Part shown: piece by piece, positions 22,113 through 32,768 of the stretch
Numbering within the stretch: position 1 is the first letter of the stretch
Layout of the letters: every line of letters begins with the position of its first letter
Source: Strongylocentrotus droebachiensis
Taxonomy: Eukaryota > Echinodermata > Echinoidea > Camarodonta > Strongylocentrotidae
Direction of reading: 5' to 3'
Assembly: GCA_035222895.1 (NCBI GenBank)
Contig: JAVYIG010007514.1
Location: 37,023 to 101,022, forward strand
DNA: 64,000 nt
Position numbers and translations under genes: made by a program
The notes under the pieces: generated by a model
The model's database searches: none
What the model was told of the DNA's origin: nothing
Seen by the model: only the letters and a program-made list of their open reading frames with translations

Positions 22113-23838
22113 AGTTCAATTTCCTTCAACTAAAATGCCTTTTATATCATATTTATTCATCGGTCAAGTCACCTTTCAAAAATTCTGCTAAAAGTTATAC
22201 TTTCAATTTAAAGCAAATGTGCATTTGAGGTACTTTTTACTGTCGAAGGTATCACACTTCAAAGACTGACTCCAAAATTGAGCTCCTTTAATCCTGATGA
22301 GCTAATCACTAAATTATCTTATATTTCTGTACTTTGAACATCATTTCATTAGCTTCATTATTTATAATATGATAACAAACCTGGAAAGGCTTCACTTCAA
22401 ACAAACTTTACCCGTCATCAGCCTATGGTGTGTACATTAAGGTTTGTTTGCTATCATATTTTCTCATCAAAGGATAAAGCTTCATGAACTTCAGTCATAT
22501 TAATCTCTGATTGCACTCAATAACAAACAGAATAAAAACTAAAAAATAATAATATAAAGTCCAAGTCATCTTGTTGCTATCTCACAATATCAATATTTGG
22601 AATGTATTGTACAAATGATACAGCAAAAACCTACCTTAAAGTAAACAAAGTCCCTGCACGCTATTTGCTCATTACAACAATAACAAAATCATCACAGCTT
22701 AATGATATGATATACTGACATAGAACAACAAGTTTTGATACATATTTTGTCAGAAGGAGATATGTGAAGTCTGCTTGAGTATATGTCTGAATTGTTTCAA
22801 ACTTGTGCTGGTTCCACAACTTTCCTCTACCCTTTCTTCTTCAAGAATTTGCAACAAGGTAAGACTGTTTTTATTTCATATCAAATTAAGAAAAAATGTC
22901 ACTGATTGTTTAATGAACTAATATGGCTGACACTCCTTCACTCTTTTGGTATATTCAATGAACATTAAATGAAAAGGAATTCATTGTGTAATTTTCCTGT
23001 TCTTTGCGTCCCATTTGGTCATTTTTCCCTTTTTGCATTTTTGTTTATTTTTTAGATACTTTAACATGGTTTACAAAAATATGTTATCAGGTGGGCTGTA
23101 TCTAATACAGAACACCTTATATTTTTGTTAAAATTGCCTTTATTATTTATTTATTATTATTTATTTATTTTTCTTAATTCTTACCACTTTTTTGTTGGCA
23201 GGATAACTTGAAAATGGATCAATCAAAAAACTTGAAATTTGGCACACATATGTATAGGCATATAGAGAAATGACAATAAGGTTTTCAACCTTGACCTTGA
23301 CCAGAGATGCCAACCTCCAGAACAGAAAATCAGTAATCATAAGGCTCAAAATCAGTAATTTGGGGAATAAATCAGTAATTTCCTATGCGGCGTCATGAAT
23401 CTAAAAAGAATGGCAGGCGGACGCATGCGCGCATGATTATCTGAAATTTTTTGTGATTTTACTCCCACAAAGTTGCTAAATATTGACTTTCAGTTCATCA
23501 CAACACATAAGTTTTCAATAAAAAATTGGCTTCTATTAAGAGAATACTTGATACTTTTCCATCTTTCTCATGGATGGCCACCATAATGCACAGCACTTGC
23601 TACGATAGATCCCTATATGCGCAAAACAAAAACAAAAAAAAAAACAAAAAACAAAAAACAAAAAAAAAAAATCATTTTTTTTTTTTGTAATCCGTAATTT
23701 TTAGACAACATTCCGTACTGCCGTAATGGTCGTTAATTTAAAATAAACTCATAATCATATCTTCATAACCAAAAGTGATTTCTCATTCATATTTATCATG
23801 ATCAAGGTCAATATCAGTCCGGTCAATGTCATGTAAAA

Positions 23839-24000
23839 AAACGCGCGCGTGCACGTACGTCCGCGCGTTAGGGCGCGCGCAAAATTTTTAAATGCTCAAA
23901 ATCGTCTCAAATTTATTTTGCATACATTTCAGGTAATTTTAAGCATTTTATAAAAAAATCGCGCACACGCGCATGCGCGCGCGTTTTTCGCGCGTAACAC
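23839..24000. repeat. CG/CA-rich alternating purine-pyrimidine blocks
   Basis: Two blocks (23841-23880 and 23960-23996) consist largely of alternating CG, CA and TG steps such as ACGCGCGCGTGCACGTACGT. They flank an AT-rich centre. They stand out sharply from the AT-rich surroundings and could form Z-DNA. Likely part of a repeat. Confidence 0.6.
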
Positions 24001-24537
24001 CATTACACAACAAAGAATCGCCATTTCTGTTTCTTTCATGATATTTCTCATATTTTTTTGAGGAATTTGATACCATGTTTATCTCTTTACGACCATTAAT
24101 AACAAGATGAGCGACCATTCATGATAATGGTTCGTGCGCGCGAGCTCTTTTAATACATAGCATATATGGGCAAAGACATGCCTATACAAAATACATTATA
24201 GCTCTTTGGAATGCACCGGGACCCTCAATATTTTTTCATATTTAGATTGAGAATGAGTCGGAAATATGATTTAATGTCAGATCTCATTTGGCTATTAAAA
24301 ATATTTTGACATCATCATAATGGCCTTCAAACTTAAAATACGAATTTGCATATTATGACGTCAGCATATTTATGGAAAATTGATTGTATCTCTGTAAATA
24401 TTGATCGATTTTCTTCCAAATTTCGATATGTTGTAGCTAAAATAATTCTCTACAAGCTTAATAATCATCATGTTACATTTTGACAAAGGCATCATGACGT
24501 ATTTTAGCGATTAAAGGAGGCATGTCAATTTTTCACA

Positions 24538-25145
24538 TTTTGCGTGTATTCTCTATGGGACATGACTTTTTCTCAAAACTGGATTCTACATTCCCGTCTT
24601 TCGCGAGCAATATCTCCGTCGTTTTAGTTTCGTTTTTGCTGAGCTTTGAGAATGTTGTAGCTGAGACAATAAGCTATCATAAGTGTGCCCTTTAGATGCC
24701 AGGATCATGCTCATATTTCACTTGCAAAGTGGGATTTGAGAATTCCATTTTTCGTTTACGTGTAATCGCTATGGGAAATGTTTTGGTATATCGGTAACGC
24801 ATTTGACTTCCTACCTCGAGATCCCTGGTTCGAGTCCGGGCGTCTCCAAGAATTTTTTTCTTCCCTTTTTTTTTCTTTTTGGCCTTTCACTGTTCCATTT
24901 AGTTTGATTATTAAAACACGTAGAATCGCAAATGTAATAAACACCCCTCTTTACTTTATTATTACCCTATTTTCACTTGATCCATTACTTTTTGCGTGTA
25001 ATCCCTATGGGAGATGACTTTTTCTCAAATCTGGATTCTAATGTAACTTCCTGTCTTTTGCGAGCAATAACGCCGTTATTTCTGCTTGGATTTTGTTGAT
25101 TTTTGAATATGTTGTAGCTGAGACTATATATGCTATCTTAATCAT
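24538..25145. repeat. Direct repeat pair with tRNA-like insert
   Basis: A block starting 'tttgcgtgtattctctatgggacatgac' (about 24538-24700), with 'ttctcaaaactggattctaca', 'gcgagcaat' and 'atgttgtagctgaga', recurs at about 24993-25145. A third partial start at about 24755 ('cgtgtaatcgctatgggaaatg') leads into the tRNA-like sequence. Confidence 0.65.
24776..24847 (+). tRNA. tRNA-like sequence (pseudo-tRNA or SINE head)
   Basis: An A-box-like TGGTATATCGG (24784-24794) and a perfect B box GGTTCGAGTCC (24827-24837) have correct spacing. The T arm pairs (CCTGG/CCGGG). If the anticodon loop is TTCCTAC the anticodon would be CCT. The acceptor arms pair poorly (GGGAAAT with CGTCTCC), so a functional tRNA is unlikely. 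A T-run follows shortly after, as in pol III terminators. Confidence 0.35.
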
Positions 25146-25181
25146 CCCTCATTTTTTCAATAAGATGTCAGGATCACGCCC

Positions 25182-25345
25182 ATGATCATGATCATCATCA
25201 TCATCAATATCATCATGATCATCATCATGATCATCATAATCATCATTCTCATGATGATAATCATCATCGACATCATCATGATCATTATTATTATCATCAT
25301 CATCATCATCATGATGATCATCATCATGATCATCAATTTCGTTCA
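25182..25345. repeat. ATC/GAT microsatellite
   Basis: Imperfect trinucleotide array of ATC, CATGATCATC and ATT units over about 165 bp. It is open in several frames only because of its composition. Confidence 0.9.
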
Positions 25346-25790
25346 CATCATGAATCTACATGACCTTGTCTTTTAAGCAGTACCGGGTATCTCGCTTATT
25401 TTTGCTCTATTTTGTCTCAAATTTTAGTTGACCAGCCCACCTATACTTGTTCCAAACAAGTATTATATGTCTAGTTATATTATATCTATTTTATTGTGAT
25501 TATTAAGACACTTTAAAATAATTTATGCTAATAATGTTCATATTATATTTATTCTTGGGAACCTACAAAACAAGCTATGCTTTCCAGTAGGTTCCTGTTT
25601 CATTTCATAATTTTGATCTTACTTTGTCAACTATATTCTTATTGTGCAAACAATCGTTATATGAAATGAATAAATAAATCAATCAATAAATTGTTTCTCT
25701 ATATCTACAGATGAAGGAGCGTAATTTGTGAAAACTTACATCCAAGAAGGAAAATGATGCATTATCCAATGCATCAAGTGTGCTTTCAAC

Positions 25791-26771
25791 ATGCAAGGAG
25801 TGGCCTTAACTTGTGGAATTCCACTAATCCTGATAGTACTTGTTAATCTTCAAGAATCTCTATCCACAAGCTCATCCCAAAATCAGAACCAAATCATAAC
25901 TTTAGATGAGCAGGAGGAAGCTCAGTTCCTCTTCGTCAAACCAGATACTTCAAACAACTGTACTTTCAAACTTTCTTATAATGGAGTGACTTTCAATATT
26001 AATGGAAAGGAGACATTTTCTCAGAAATTTTCTTATGAGAAACTGCTCAGAACATCAGTCCATATACAATCTGCGTTTGGATTTTTGGGAGTGTCACTTG
26101 GCATCAAGAACACTCACGCAAGAGACAGAGGAATATATCAATGTAAATTCACATGTAATACAACCACAACAGTACAGAAAGCAAAGCTGTTGATTTACTA
26201 TCCTCCTGGGCCAGTTGATTGTCACTGGGTTGATAAGGAAAAGATTCCTCTAGAAGCAGCAACCTATTTCAACCTGTCGGTTCTTCGGTGCACCGGCCAA
26301 AATAGTTATCCAAAAGCGGACGTGCTGTGTTATTCCAACAGAAAAGACAATACTTTAATACACACTCCTCTCCGCATTACCGACGACCACATCTACACTG
26401 CAACATTTTGGTTGAAGAGGGACCAAGATCTGTCTTGCTGCTCAGTCAGCACAAGATTTACCAAGAGCATACAGGACTGTGACGACTTCCATTCCTTGCG
26501 ACATTCAACAAAAGCTACTGAGAGCAAAGTGGACACCTCTACTGAATCCTCTCATACAACAATTGCCAAAGCAGACAAAACATCTGCTAGTCAGGTCATA
26601 TTCAATACTGAGACAATTCTCTCAACTGACCAAGACTGTAAAGACTGTGTCGATGATCTTCCTTGCTCATACACTGAATATCACATTGCCATTGTTACAC
26701 TTACAGTGCTCTGTGTAGCACTTACTTTTATAATATTCACAAAACAATTTGAGAAAAGCTTTTCAGAATAG
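25791..26771 (+). CDS. A3: A-type Ig membrane protein, short tail
   Basis: Single coding exon, 326 residues, ATG 25791 (AAC before). Signal peptide about 1-25. D1 is V-like with three cysteines: one in NNCTF and two in the F strand, DRGIYQCKFTC. Linker YYPPGPVDCHW. D2: LRCTG, VLCYSN (Cys at the usual C-strand Trp position), LSCCSVS, then KSIQDCDDF. A Ser/Thr stalk has three cysteines (DCKDC, LPC). The membrane helix is about 298-318, with only about 8 residues inside. It is followed by B3, 133 nt downstream, without a polyadenylation signal between. Closest relative in the window is A4. Likely works with a partner chain (inference). Confidence 0.87.
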   Translation: MQGVALTCGIPLILIVLVNLQESLSTSSSQNQNQIITLDEQEEAQFLFVKPDTSNNCTFKLSYNGVTFNINGKETFSQKFSYEKLLRTSVHIQSAFGFLGVSLGIKNTHARDRGIYQCKFTCNTTTTVQKAKLLIYYPPGPVDCHWVDKEKIPLEAATYFNLSVLRCTGQNSYPKADVLCYSNRKDNTLIHTPLRITDDHIYTATFWLKRDQDLSCCSVSTRFTKSIQDCDDFHSLRHSTKATESKVDTSTESSHTTIAKADKTSASQVIFNTETILSTDQDCKDCVDDLPCSYTEYHIAIVTLTVLCVALTFIIFTKQFEKSFSE

Positions 26772-26904
26772 TGATTCTCTAAAATAGTACATTTACTATA
26801 AACAAACTATCTTAAGATCACTTTGTGTAACTCATACTGATTTAAATTTTGACCAATTCATTCTAAATGTGCTGTATGTAATTCGTTTCATTGACGCTAT
26901 AATT

Positions 26905-27999
26905 ATGTTAACATTATGTCAAACTAGAGTTTCTGTGAATCATGTCATATTCATCATACTGTTAATTGGAATATCTTTCAGTGATTCAACACAACTTAGT
27001 TTCACAGAGGGTGGGCAAGCAGAACTTCTTTACCACTATAATCAAAAACAAGATTTAGATGTTGAAATAAGAATCGGTGACAGACCTCCGTTTTACCAAC
27101 ATGGAGTCATGTTAGAGGCTGGACTTAGTACTAATCATAATCAAAGGTTTTCTGTTGATATAGAGAAGCACACTGCACTTGGTGTTTCATATCAAATGTT
27201 TCGAGTTCGGGTCAAAATTGAAAATGTATCCCGAGAAGATGCTGGGACTTACAAATGCTTGGTTTACCAAAATGGGCATATCAATGAAGAAGAAACAAAG
27301 AAAGTTGTACTCAATATAGAGTTTCCTCCAGGTAAAGCCAACTGTGTCCTAGGGCCTAATCAGATTGATACTAGTAGTGGGGTCTGGTCTCCCTTAAAAT
27401 GTACTGCTTCTATTGGTAGCCGTCAGGGACTTATTGAATGCTACCAAAACGGAAAAAGAATGCCCCTGTGGACAAGGCCTACACAAAATAGAACCAATTT
27501 GGTTCAAGTAATTAGGATAAGAAAGACTATTCCAATATTTTGTTGTTCCTCCACATATGATAGGGTTAGTGACATGTGCAGCTGTCAAGATTTTATCAGG
27601 GATTTTTCGCAGGGGAATGACGCAATCCCTGGTCTCCATCCCTGTCAATCTAGTACAGAGTCACCAAAAAAGCTTCTTTCAACAGAATCTATTCAAGAAA
27701 TGGGAACTCATGTTGAGGGTAGTCCAACAAATTCAGCAACTACACCTGACCAACCTGATAAGTTAAATCCAAGTTTTGCAGATACTTCTGAATCCGGTTT
27801 GGTTTTGTCGATAGTTCTTGTATTTACAGTGCTAAATACATTTGGTATCGCCATTATGATAACGATTTCCACTGTCAAAAATAACATCATTAAATCTTTC
27901 AAGAAACTTCTTTGTAACAGGGAAGAAAGAACAAATGATAAGCAAGAATTAGAAAAAATTAACACAGAATCTCCAAGAGATGAGAATGACAATGAGTAA
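26905..27999 (+). CDS. B3: B-type Ig membrane protein
   Basis: Single exon, 364 residues, read from ATG 26905. The open frame continues upstream only through a GTG, and this ATG starts a good signal peptide (about 1-28). D1 is V-like with REDAGTYKC but has YHY where the B-strand Cys is expected, so it has a single cysteine. Linker FPPGKA. D2: LKCTAS, IECYQNGKRMPLWT, FCCSS, MCSCQDF and HPC. S/T/P-rich stalk, membrane helix about 299-321, basic tail of about 42 residues without tyrosine. Second member of pair A3-B3, and closest to B4. AATAAA at 28235, about 230 nt after the stop, could serve the whole pair. Confidence 0.87.
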   Translation: MLTLCQTRVSVNHVIFIILLIGISFSDSTQLSFTEGGQAELLYHYNQKQDLDVEIRIGDRPPFYQHGVMLEAGLSTNHNQRFSVDIEKHTALGVSYQMFRVRVKIENVSREDAGTYKCLVYQNGHINEEETKKVVLNIEFPPGKANCVLGPNQIDTSSGVWSPLKCTASIGSRQGLIECYQNGKRMPLWTRPTQNRTNLVQVIRIRKTIPIFCCSSTYDRVSDMCSCQDFIRDFSQGNDAIPGLHPCQSSTESPKKLLSTESIQEMGTHVEGSPTNSATTPDQPDKLNPSFADTSESGLVLSIVLVFTVLNTFGIAIMITISTVKNNIIKSFKKLLCNREERTNDKQELEKINTESPRDENDNE

Positions 28000-29533
28000 T
28001 AATCTGAATGCATGGTTGAACTGAATTAACTATATTCTAAACTGGTTCAGGTTGAAATGACTTTAAAATGTAACACTCCAATTTATTCATACAATACAGC
28101 ACATTATGGATTTCTAGAATTGTCTATTCAGTAGCTAAAACAATTTCCACTACTTTATTCATTGGAAGAAATATGGTGTTAGCTATCCTAAAAATATATT
28201 TTGTACAGCACCATAATGTAACATTTATAATTGAAATAAAAATGGAATCACAAAGTCATCTCTATCTAATGTATAATTTCCCATTGACTTAATTGTATAA
28301 TACTCATGCTTTGCAAAACTAGATCTGAACATGACATTACATGGCAATACAATCTAGTACATGCGGCTTTAAAGAAAGAAAGAAAGAAAGAAAAAAAAGG
28401 GGAAAAATTGCATGATCTAGTCAGCTTAGGCAGGAATGTGAATAAAGGGTAACTCGATTAAAACACTGTTGTCATACATGTACATACTTTTTTTATAAGA
28501 TGGGTAGAAGAATCCCTGCAATCTGATTGGTCAATTACCATGTAATTATTTGTACTGGATGCACGCGATATCGGCGATCGATACCATCGATAATTCTCTT
28601 TTTCTTTTTTTTGATTTTTGTTTTAATATAATTTTTTTGATCCTTTTTTTTGTTGGTGATAATTATTTGTTTTTCGTGTTTTTTGATAATTCTAATGTGT
28701 TTAAAAAAAAAAAAAATCTATTTTTTTTTTTTTTTTTCAAGTTTACAATTTTTTTTTTTTTTTTTTAAATTTCATGATAAGTTAAAAATCATGGGTTCAA
28801 ACCATTCATAGGTACCTTGTGCACACAATCCCTACCGACGCACTCAAACCCGTGCATCATTTGTATACTGACAGTGAGTAGTTTCTGTAACTGATACATT
28901 CTATTAAACTTTCTAAAATGAAATATTTTAATGAATGAGCTTATACCGTTAATCAAAAATAAAGATGCTTATTTTGTGTTGTTTAAATGTGGTACTCACA
29001 ACTTATTCTTGTACTAAGGTTTTCTCCCCCCCCCCCCCCCCCCCCCCCCCGCCTTCTGTATATACCTTTTTCACTCTGCTTCTTTCAAATAGTGATAATT
29101 AATGAACTGCAATTTATATATCTTTATTAACTGCTTGAAGTAAAGCAGAATTGAAAAGAAATATTGTTCAAATCTTGCAATAAAAGATGAAACTTGTTAT
29201 CAAACAAAACGTGTACCTTATGTTTATTTTGTGTGGTTGATGACTTAAATTTAAAAGTACCAGTAGTACGAGAAACATATTATGTTTGTAAAATTGTGAA
29301 TTAACTAATTTATGCTCCTTTCTCTTCACAATTAGAATATCTAGGTTTTCCATTGACTTTGAAAAATAGAAATGCAGAGTTTAAATAAAATTATGAAAGA
29401 ATATCAACACAAGCACCAACCAAGAAATGCTACTCTGATGATTTGCAACATGACATAAAGCAGTGTATCATGACTTCTTTTTGAGACCATATATCTGGTC
29501 AGACTTAATATTCTGTTCCTCTCTCATGAAAAG
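28000..29533. other. Intergenic with simple repeats
   Basis: Holds the B3 polyadenylation signal (28235), an AAAG repeat near 28373-28400, long A/T homopolymer runs at 28600-28770 and a poly-C run at about 29026-29050. No gene is seen; frames across the T-rich tract are compositional. Confidence 0.5.
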
Positions 29534-30430
29534 CAGAGCTGCCAACCATATGCGACCAAAAAAGGGAACCATGATGGCAAAAAAAAAGGAATTCATTAAA
29601 ACGAAACAATACAACCACGCGCAATATAACATAACAATACAACCAGAGCTGCCAACCATATGCGACCAAAAAAGCTAGGAACCATGATGGCAAAAAAAAG
29701 AAATTTATTAAAACGAAACAATACAACCACGCGCGACACACTTCCAATCCAATGCAGGAATGTCCATTCCTCATGCTGTTTTTTTCCATATTAGGACCTA
29801 TAGTTTATTTACAAATAGGTATTTTGGGGGTGTTATTTTGGTATTAATAAGCGTTTCATTCTTTTCGAGAATATTTTTCTCTTCAAGTATGATTTGAAGT
29901 ATATTTTAAACTTAGTTTTCTATTAAATTTGTGATCAAATCTACATTTTAAGGCAGTTGTTTAAAGGTAAAGACCAGTAATGGTCATGCGATTGCATTGT
30001 GAAAGAAACGTTGTGGAATCGATCAGAAAAGGTTGATCATCGAGCATCTAGCATCTGCAAGGTTCTGGAATCATCAAAATGATAAGAAATTTGGCCCATT
30101 CTTCGTAAAGTTACAAGCACTATACACAGAAAGATGTATATGGGACTACCCTATCTCTCTCACCAGACCATGAGAGAGATAAATTTACCAAATATATGAA
30201 TTAGTAGGCAGTTTCCCGGCAAATTTTTTATCATCATGTATTAGTCAAAACATATTCTTTCACATGATTGGTAATGAGAGCTTCCATTTCATTTTTTGAA
30301 ATTGGGGCGTTGCCAATACTGGTCTTTACCTTTAATGTGCGGTATGTAAAACAAATTATTTTTAAAAAAATAAAAAATTGGAGGAAAAAACGGAACAATT
30401 CAGGGAAAAACGTAATGGTTGGTAGCTCTG
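29534..30430. mobile_element. Foldback element with CAGAGCTGCCAACC ends
   Basis: Left end CAGAGCTGCCAACC, followed by ATATGCGACCAAAAAAG, is repeated in tandem at 29644. The right end GGTTGGTAGCTCTG is at about 30418-30430. The same family at 58162-58563 is uninterrupted. Here a second element (29963-30333) is inserted. Confidence 0.8.
29963..30333. mobile_element. Nested MITE, AAAGGTAAAGACCAGTA termini
   Basis: AAAGGTAAAGACCAGTA at the left and TACTGGTCTTTACCTTT at the right are exact inverted repeats. The empty site is visible in the sister element at about 58420-58440 ('gcagttgtttgatgtgcgg'). The target duplication is short and ambiguous (TA or TTA). Confidence 0.8.
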
Positions 30431-32352
30431 TGAAAGTCATAATCACAGGTCAATTACACTTCCAATCACTATATTCACATGAGGCAATCATAGTTTAAAA
30501 CTTGAAAGATGGTGTGTCCCTTTTGCAGACCTAAAAACCTTGAGTTCCATAAATCGAGTGTATTAGGAACCTCCAAAAAAAAGAGAAAGAAAGGAAACTG
30601 GCTTTCAATGAAAAAAAGTTGAATGTTTAATTCCAAATATTTATTGTCTAGACTCAAAAAATATTTGCGCCTAATTCAAAATCAATTGGACCCTTATATC
30701 TGTTGATTTAAGAATAGCTCCCTCTGTGACAATATGAAACCAGCACTAGATTATCATTTCTTACAAAAAAGTTTCAGAAACTATAAATGTAAGATTTCAC
30801 ACAAGGATATATTTTAAACACTTGCCAACATTCATGGAGTTTGCACAAATCTGCAAAAGGGACCTAATCTCTTTAAGTTTGTAAAAACCTCTAAGTTTTA
30901 AAAAACGATCCATTAAAAATGATGAGGGTTCAAACACACATAAACAACAAGCATTCAAAGTTTTCATCTAGAAGCCAGGCAGGTCATTTTAACCACAACC
31001 TTGCAGGACCTAAAAGATGATTGTGTCTGCACGGCACAAAATTTCGCACATGCCCCCCCCCCCCCTCCCCCACGGCTCTTAATTATCATGCGAACTGTAA
31101 GCTTGCTTGCATTTTACGACTCTAAGTAAACTTAAAGTTTGAAACATGACCTAAACATAAACTATAAAGACTATCGTGTGAACCTACCTAATAAAATTAC
31201 TGTTATCAGATTTCATAGCTAGATTGTAGTGTTTACTTTTCAAAAGCACACACTTGGTCATAATATTCTTTAATTTCAAGTTATCTTCAATACTTTGGAA
31301 AAGCTCACAAGACCTACCTGCCAATGTGACAATTAAAGTATACAGTACTCACATATGCATACCCAATAATATATGACCATCGACCAATCCTCACAGCATT
31401 CTTCGGGCACTTACCTGGATATGAAAGAAACAAAAAGGTACACACACAGAACAAAAGTTGATTATTGATTTCAAAGTTGAAGAATTTGTAATTCATTTCT
31501 GATAACTTTTTGGTTTCTGACAATTTTACTTTCACCTTTGTTACACCTTCATGTATACAGTACTACTATGAAGGAGCTACATTTTGGTGTAAAATCAATC
31601 TCCAAATAACTTTCCTGGTTTAAGATTTTAACAATTTTAGGAAAGCAAGCATTTCAATGAGCTATGATTCTTGTTCATAAACTGCAATTATAAATATAAA
31701 ATCATTTGTGCAGTAAATGAAGTAGCATGCTACAGTACTCTTCAATAATTTTTAAAACGAACTAGTCTTTTTAAAATACTACTTACACAAAATTATAGTC
31801 AGATAATAAAACATTTAATTTAAATTGATAAAATTATTTTGTTTTTTCAGGTATTCAAGAAAAGCTTCACTATATCGCACATATCTTCACCTTACCAGAA
31901 ATTCCTCATAAAATGTATCATAATTATTGTAGACCTTTCAAATTATCATCACTTTACCTTTGATCAGGTTACCCATATATACAAGTAAATAAAGACACCA
32001 ATAAGTAGGAACAAGTAAACAACAAACTCATTTTTAAGTTCAAGGAGCAAAATTGTGTCTTTTTTTTCTCATTATATTTTAAGACGGATAAAAATGAGAT
32101 TTGAATGTGCGTGCAAAATATCTGTGAATGTAAACAAATAAATTGAAGTTATTAACTTATTAAGGAGATAGATATCAGTAGTCATACAAACTGGTGATTG
32201 ACTTGTTTCTTTGAACAGTAACATGCCTTCATCACATGGTAAAGTTCACGTAATCATTGCAAAAAGAGTAGCAAAGATTTGCTGCCTTGTGTCTAGCGTA
32301 ATTACCATTTGAGAATCTGTTTCATGTTTTGGATTAAACATTCTACTGCAAG
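30431..32352. other. Intergenic, ending in candidate leader exon of A4
   Basis: AT-rich with a poly-C run at about 31052-31070. No gene is seen on either strand. The last stretch, up to GCAAG|GTAAGAAT at 32353, is a candidate non-coding first exon of the A4-B4 unit. Confidence 0.45.
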
Positions 32353-32699
32353 GTAAGAATCTAAAGTTATCCATTTTAACCTCAAGAATATGCTTCAAAT
32401 GTATGCACAGACACAATGACTATTGAGGAGAAATTATGAACAAATGAACTGTTTACATGTTCAGTTGGTGATATATGGTAACCAACAATGTGAAAGACAA
32501 GGAATTGAAGAAAAGGTGCTCTTTTTTTATTAGTAAAACACAAAAGTCACCTCATACCTTTAAAGGATAAATTTATCCAGTGTGTCGTTCTTTTACAGAA
32601 CAAATGGTAGGGCTTAATTAATACATCTAAAACAGCTTTAGTTCTTTTCAAAATATATGATTTGTCTATATATCAGGTTTTTGTCTTTTTTTTTTACAG
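32353..32699 (+). other. Candidate 5'-UTR intron of A4-B4
   Basis: Donor CTGCAAG|GTAAGAATC at 32353 and acceptor TTGTCTTTTTTTTTTACAG ending at 32699, a textbook polypyrimidine tract. Length 347 bp. The coding ATG follows 69-84 nt later. Confidence 0.6.
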
Positions 32700-32768
32700 T
32701 GGAATCTGCATCTAATCCCATGAAATATCAAGCACCATATAAAATGATAATGCCTCATCACATGGCTG

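Larger units (their letters stand above)
15367..22912 (+). repeat. Segmental duplication, copy 2
   Basis: Second copy of the 9228-14910 block, enlarged to about 7.5 kb by extra insertions: the hairpin region 17020-17590, the nested foldback region 18202-19012 and the foldback 21332-22112. It carries the intact gene B2 and ends at the candidate leader-exon donor (22859) that may serve A3-B3. Confidence 0.85.
22859..25710 (+). other. Candidate 5'-UTR intron of the A3-B3 unit
   Basis: Donor GCAACAAG|GTAAGACTG at 22859 and acceptor TTTCTCTATATCTACAG at 25709-25710, 80 nt before the A3 ATG. The other four A-led units have the same plan (a CAAG- or AAG-type donor, then a pyrimidine-rich acceptor 69-148 nt before ATG). 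At 2.85 kb this intron is the longest, apparently because of repeat insertions (23.6-25.4 kb). Confidence 0.5.

Noticed and set aside
25149-25376. Asp-rich and Ile-rich frames on both strands
   Set aside because: They are readings of the ATC/GAT microsatellite and have no start context or homology.
23160-25650. CRISPR-like or other prokaryotic system
   Set aside because: No regularly spaced repeats; SINEs, splice signals and Ig receptors show a eukaryotic genome.
26869-26904. Upstream extension of B3 from a GTG
   Set aside because: Non-ATG start in a eukaryote; the in-frame ATG at 26905 gives a signal peptide like that of B4.
28550-28768. Phe-rich 72-codon frame
   Set aside because: Translation of T homopolymer tracts.
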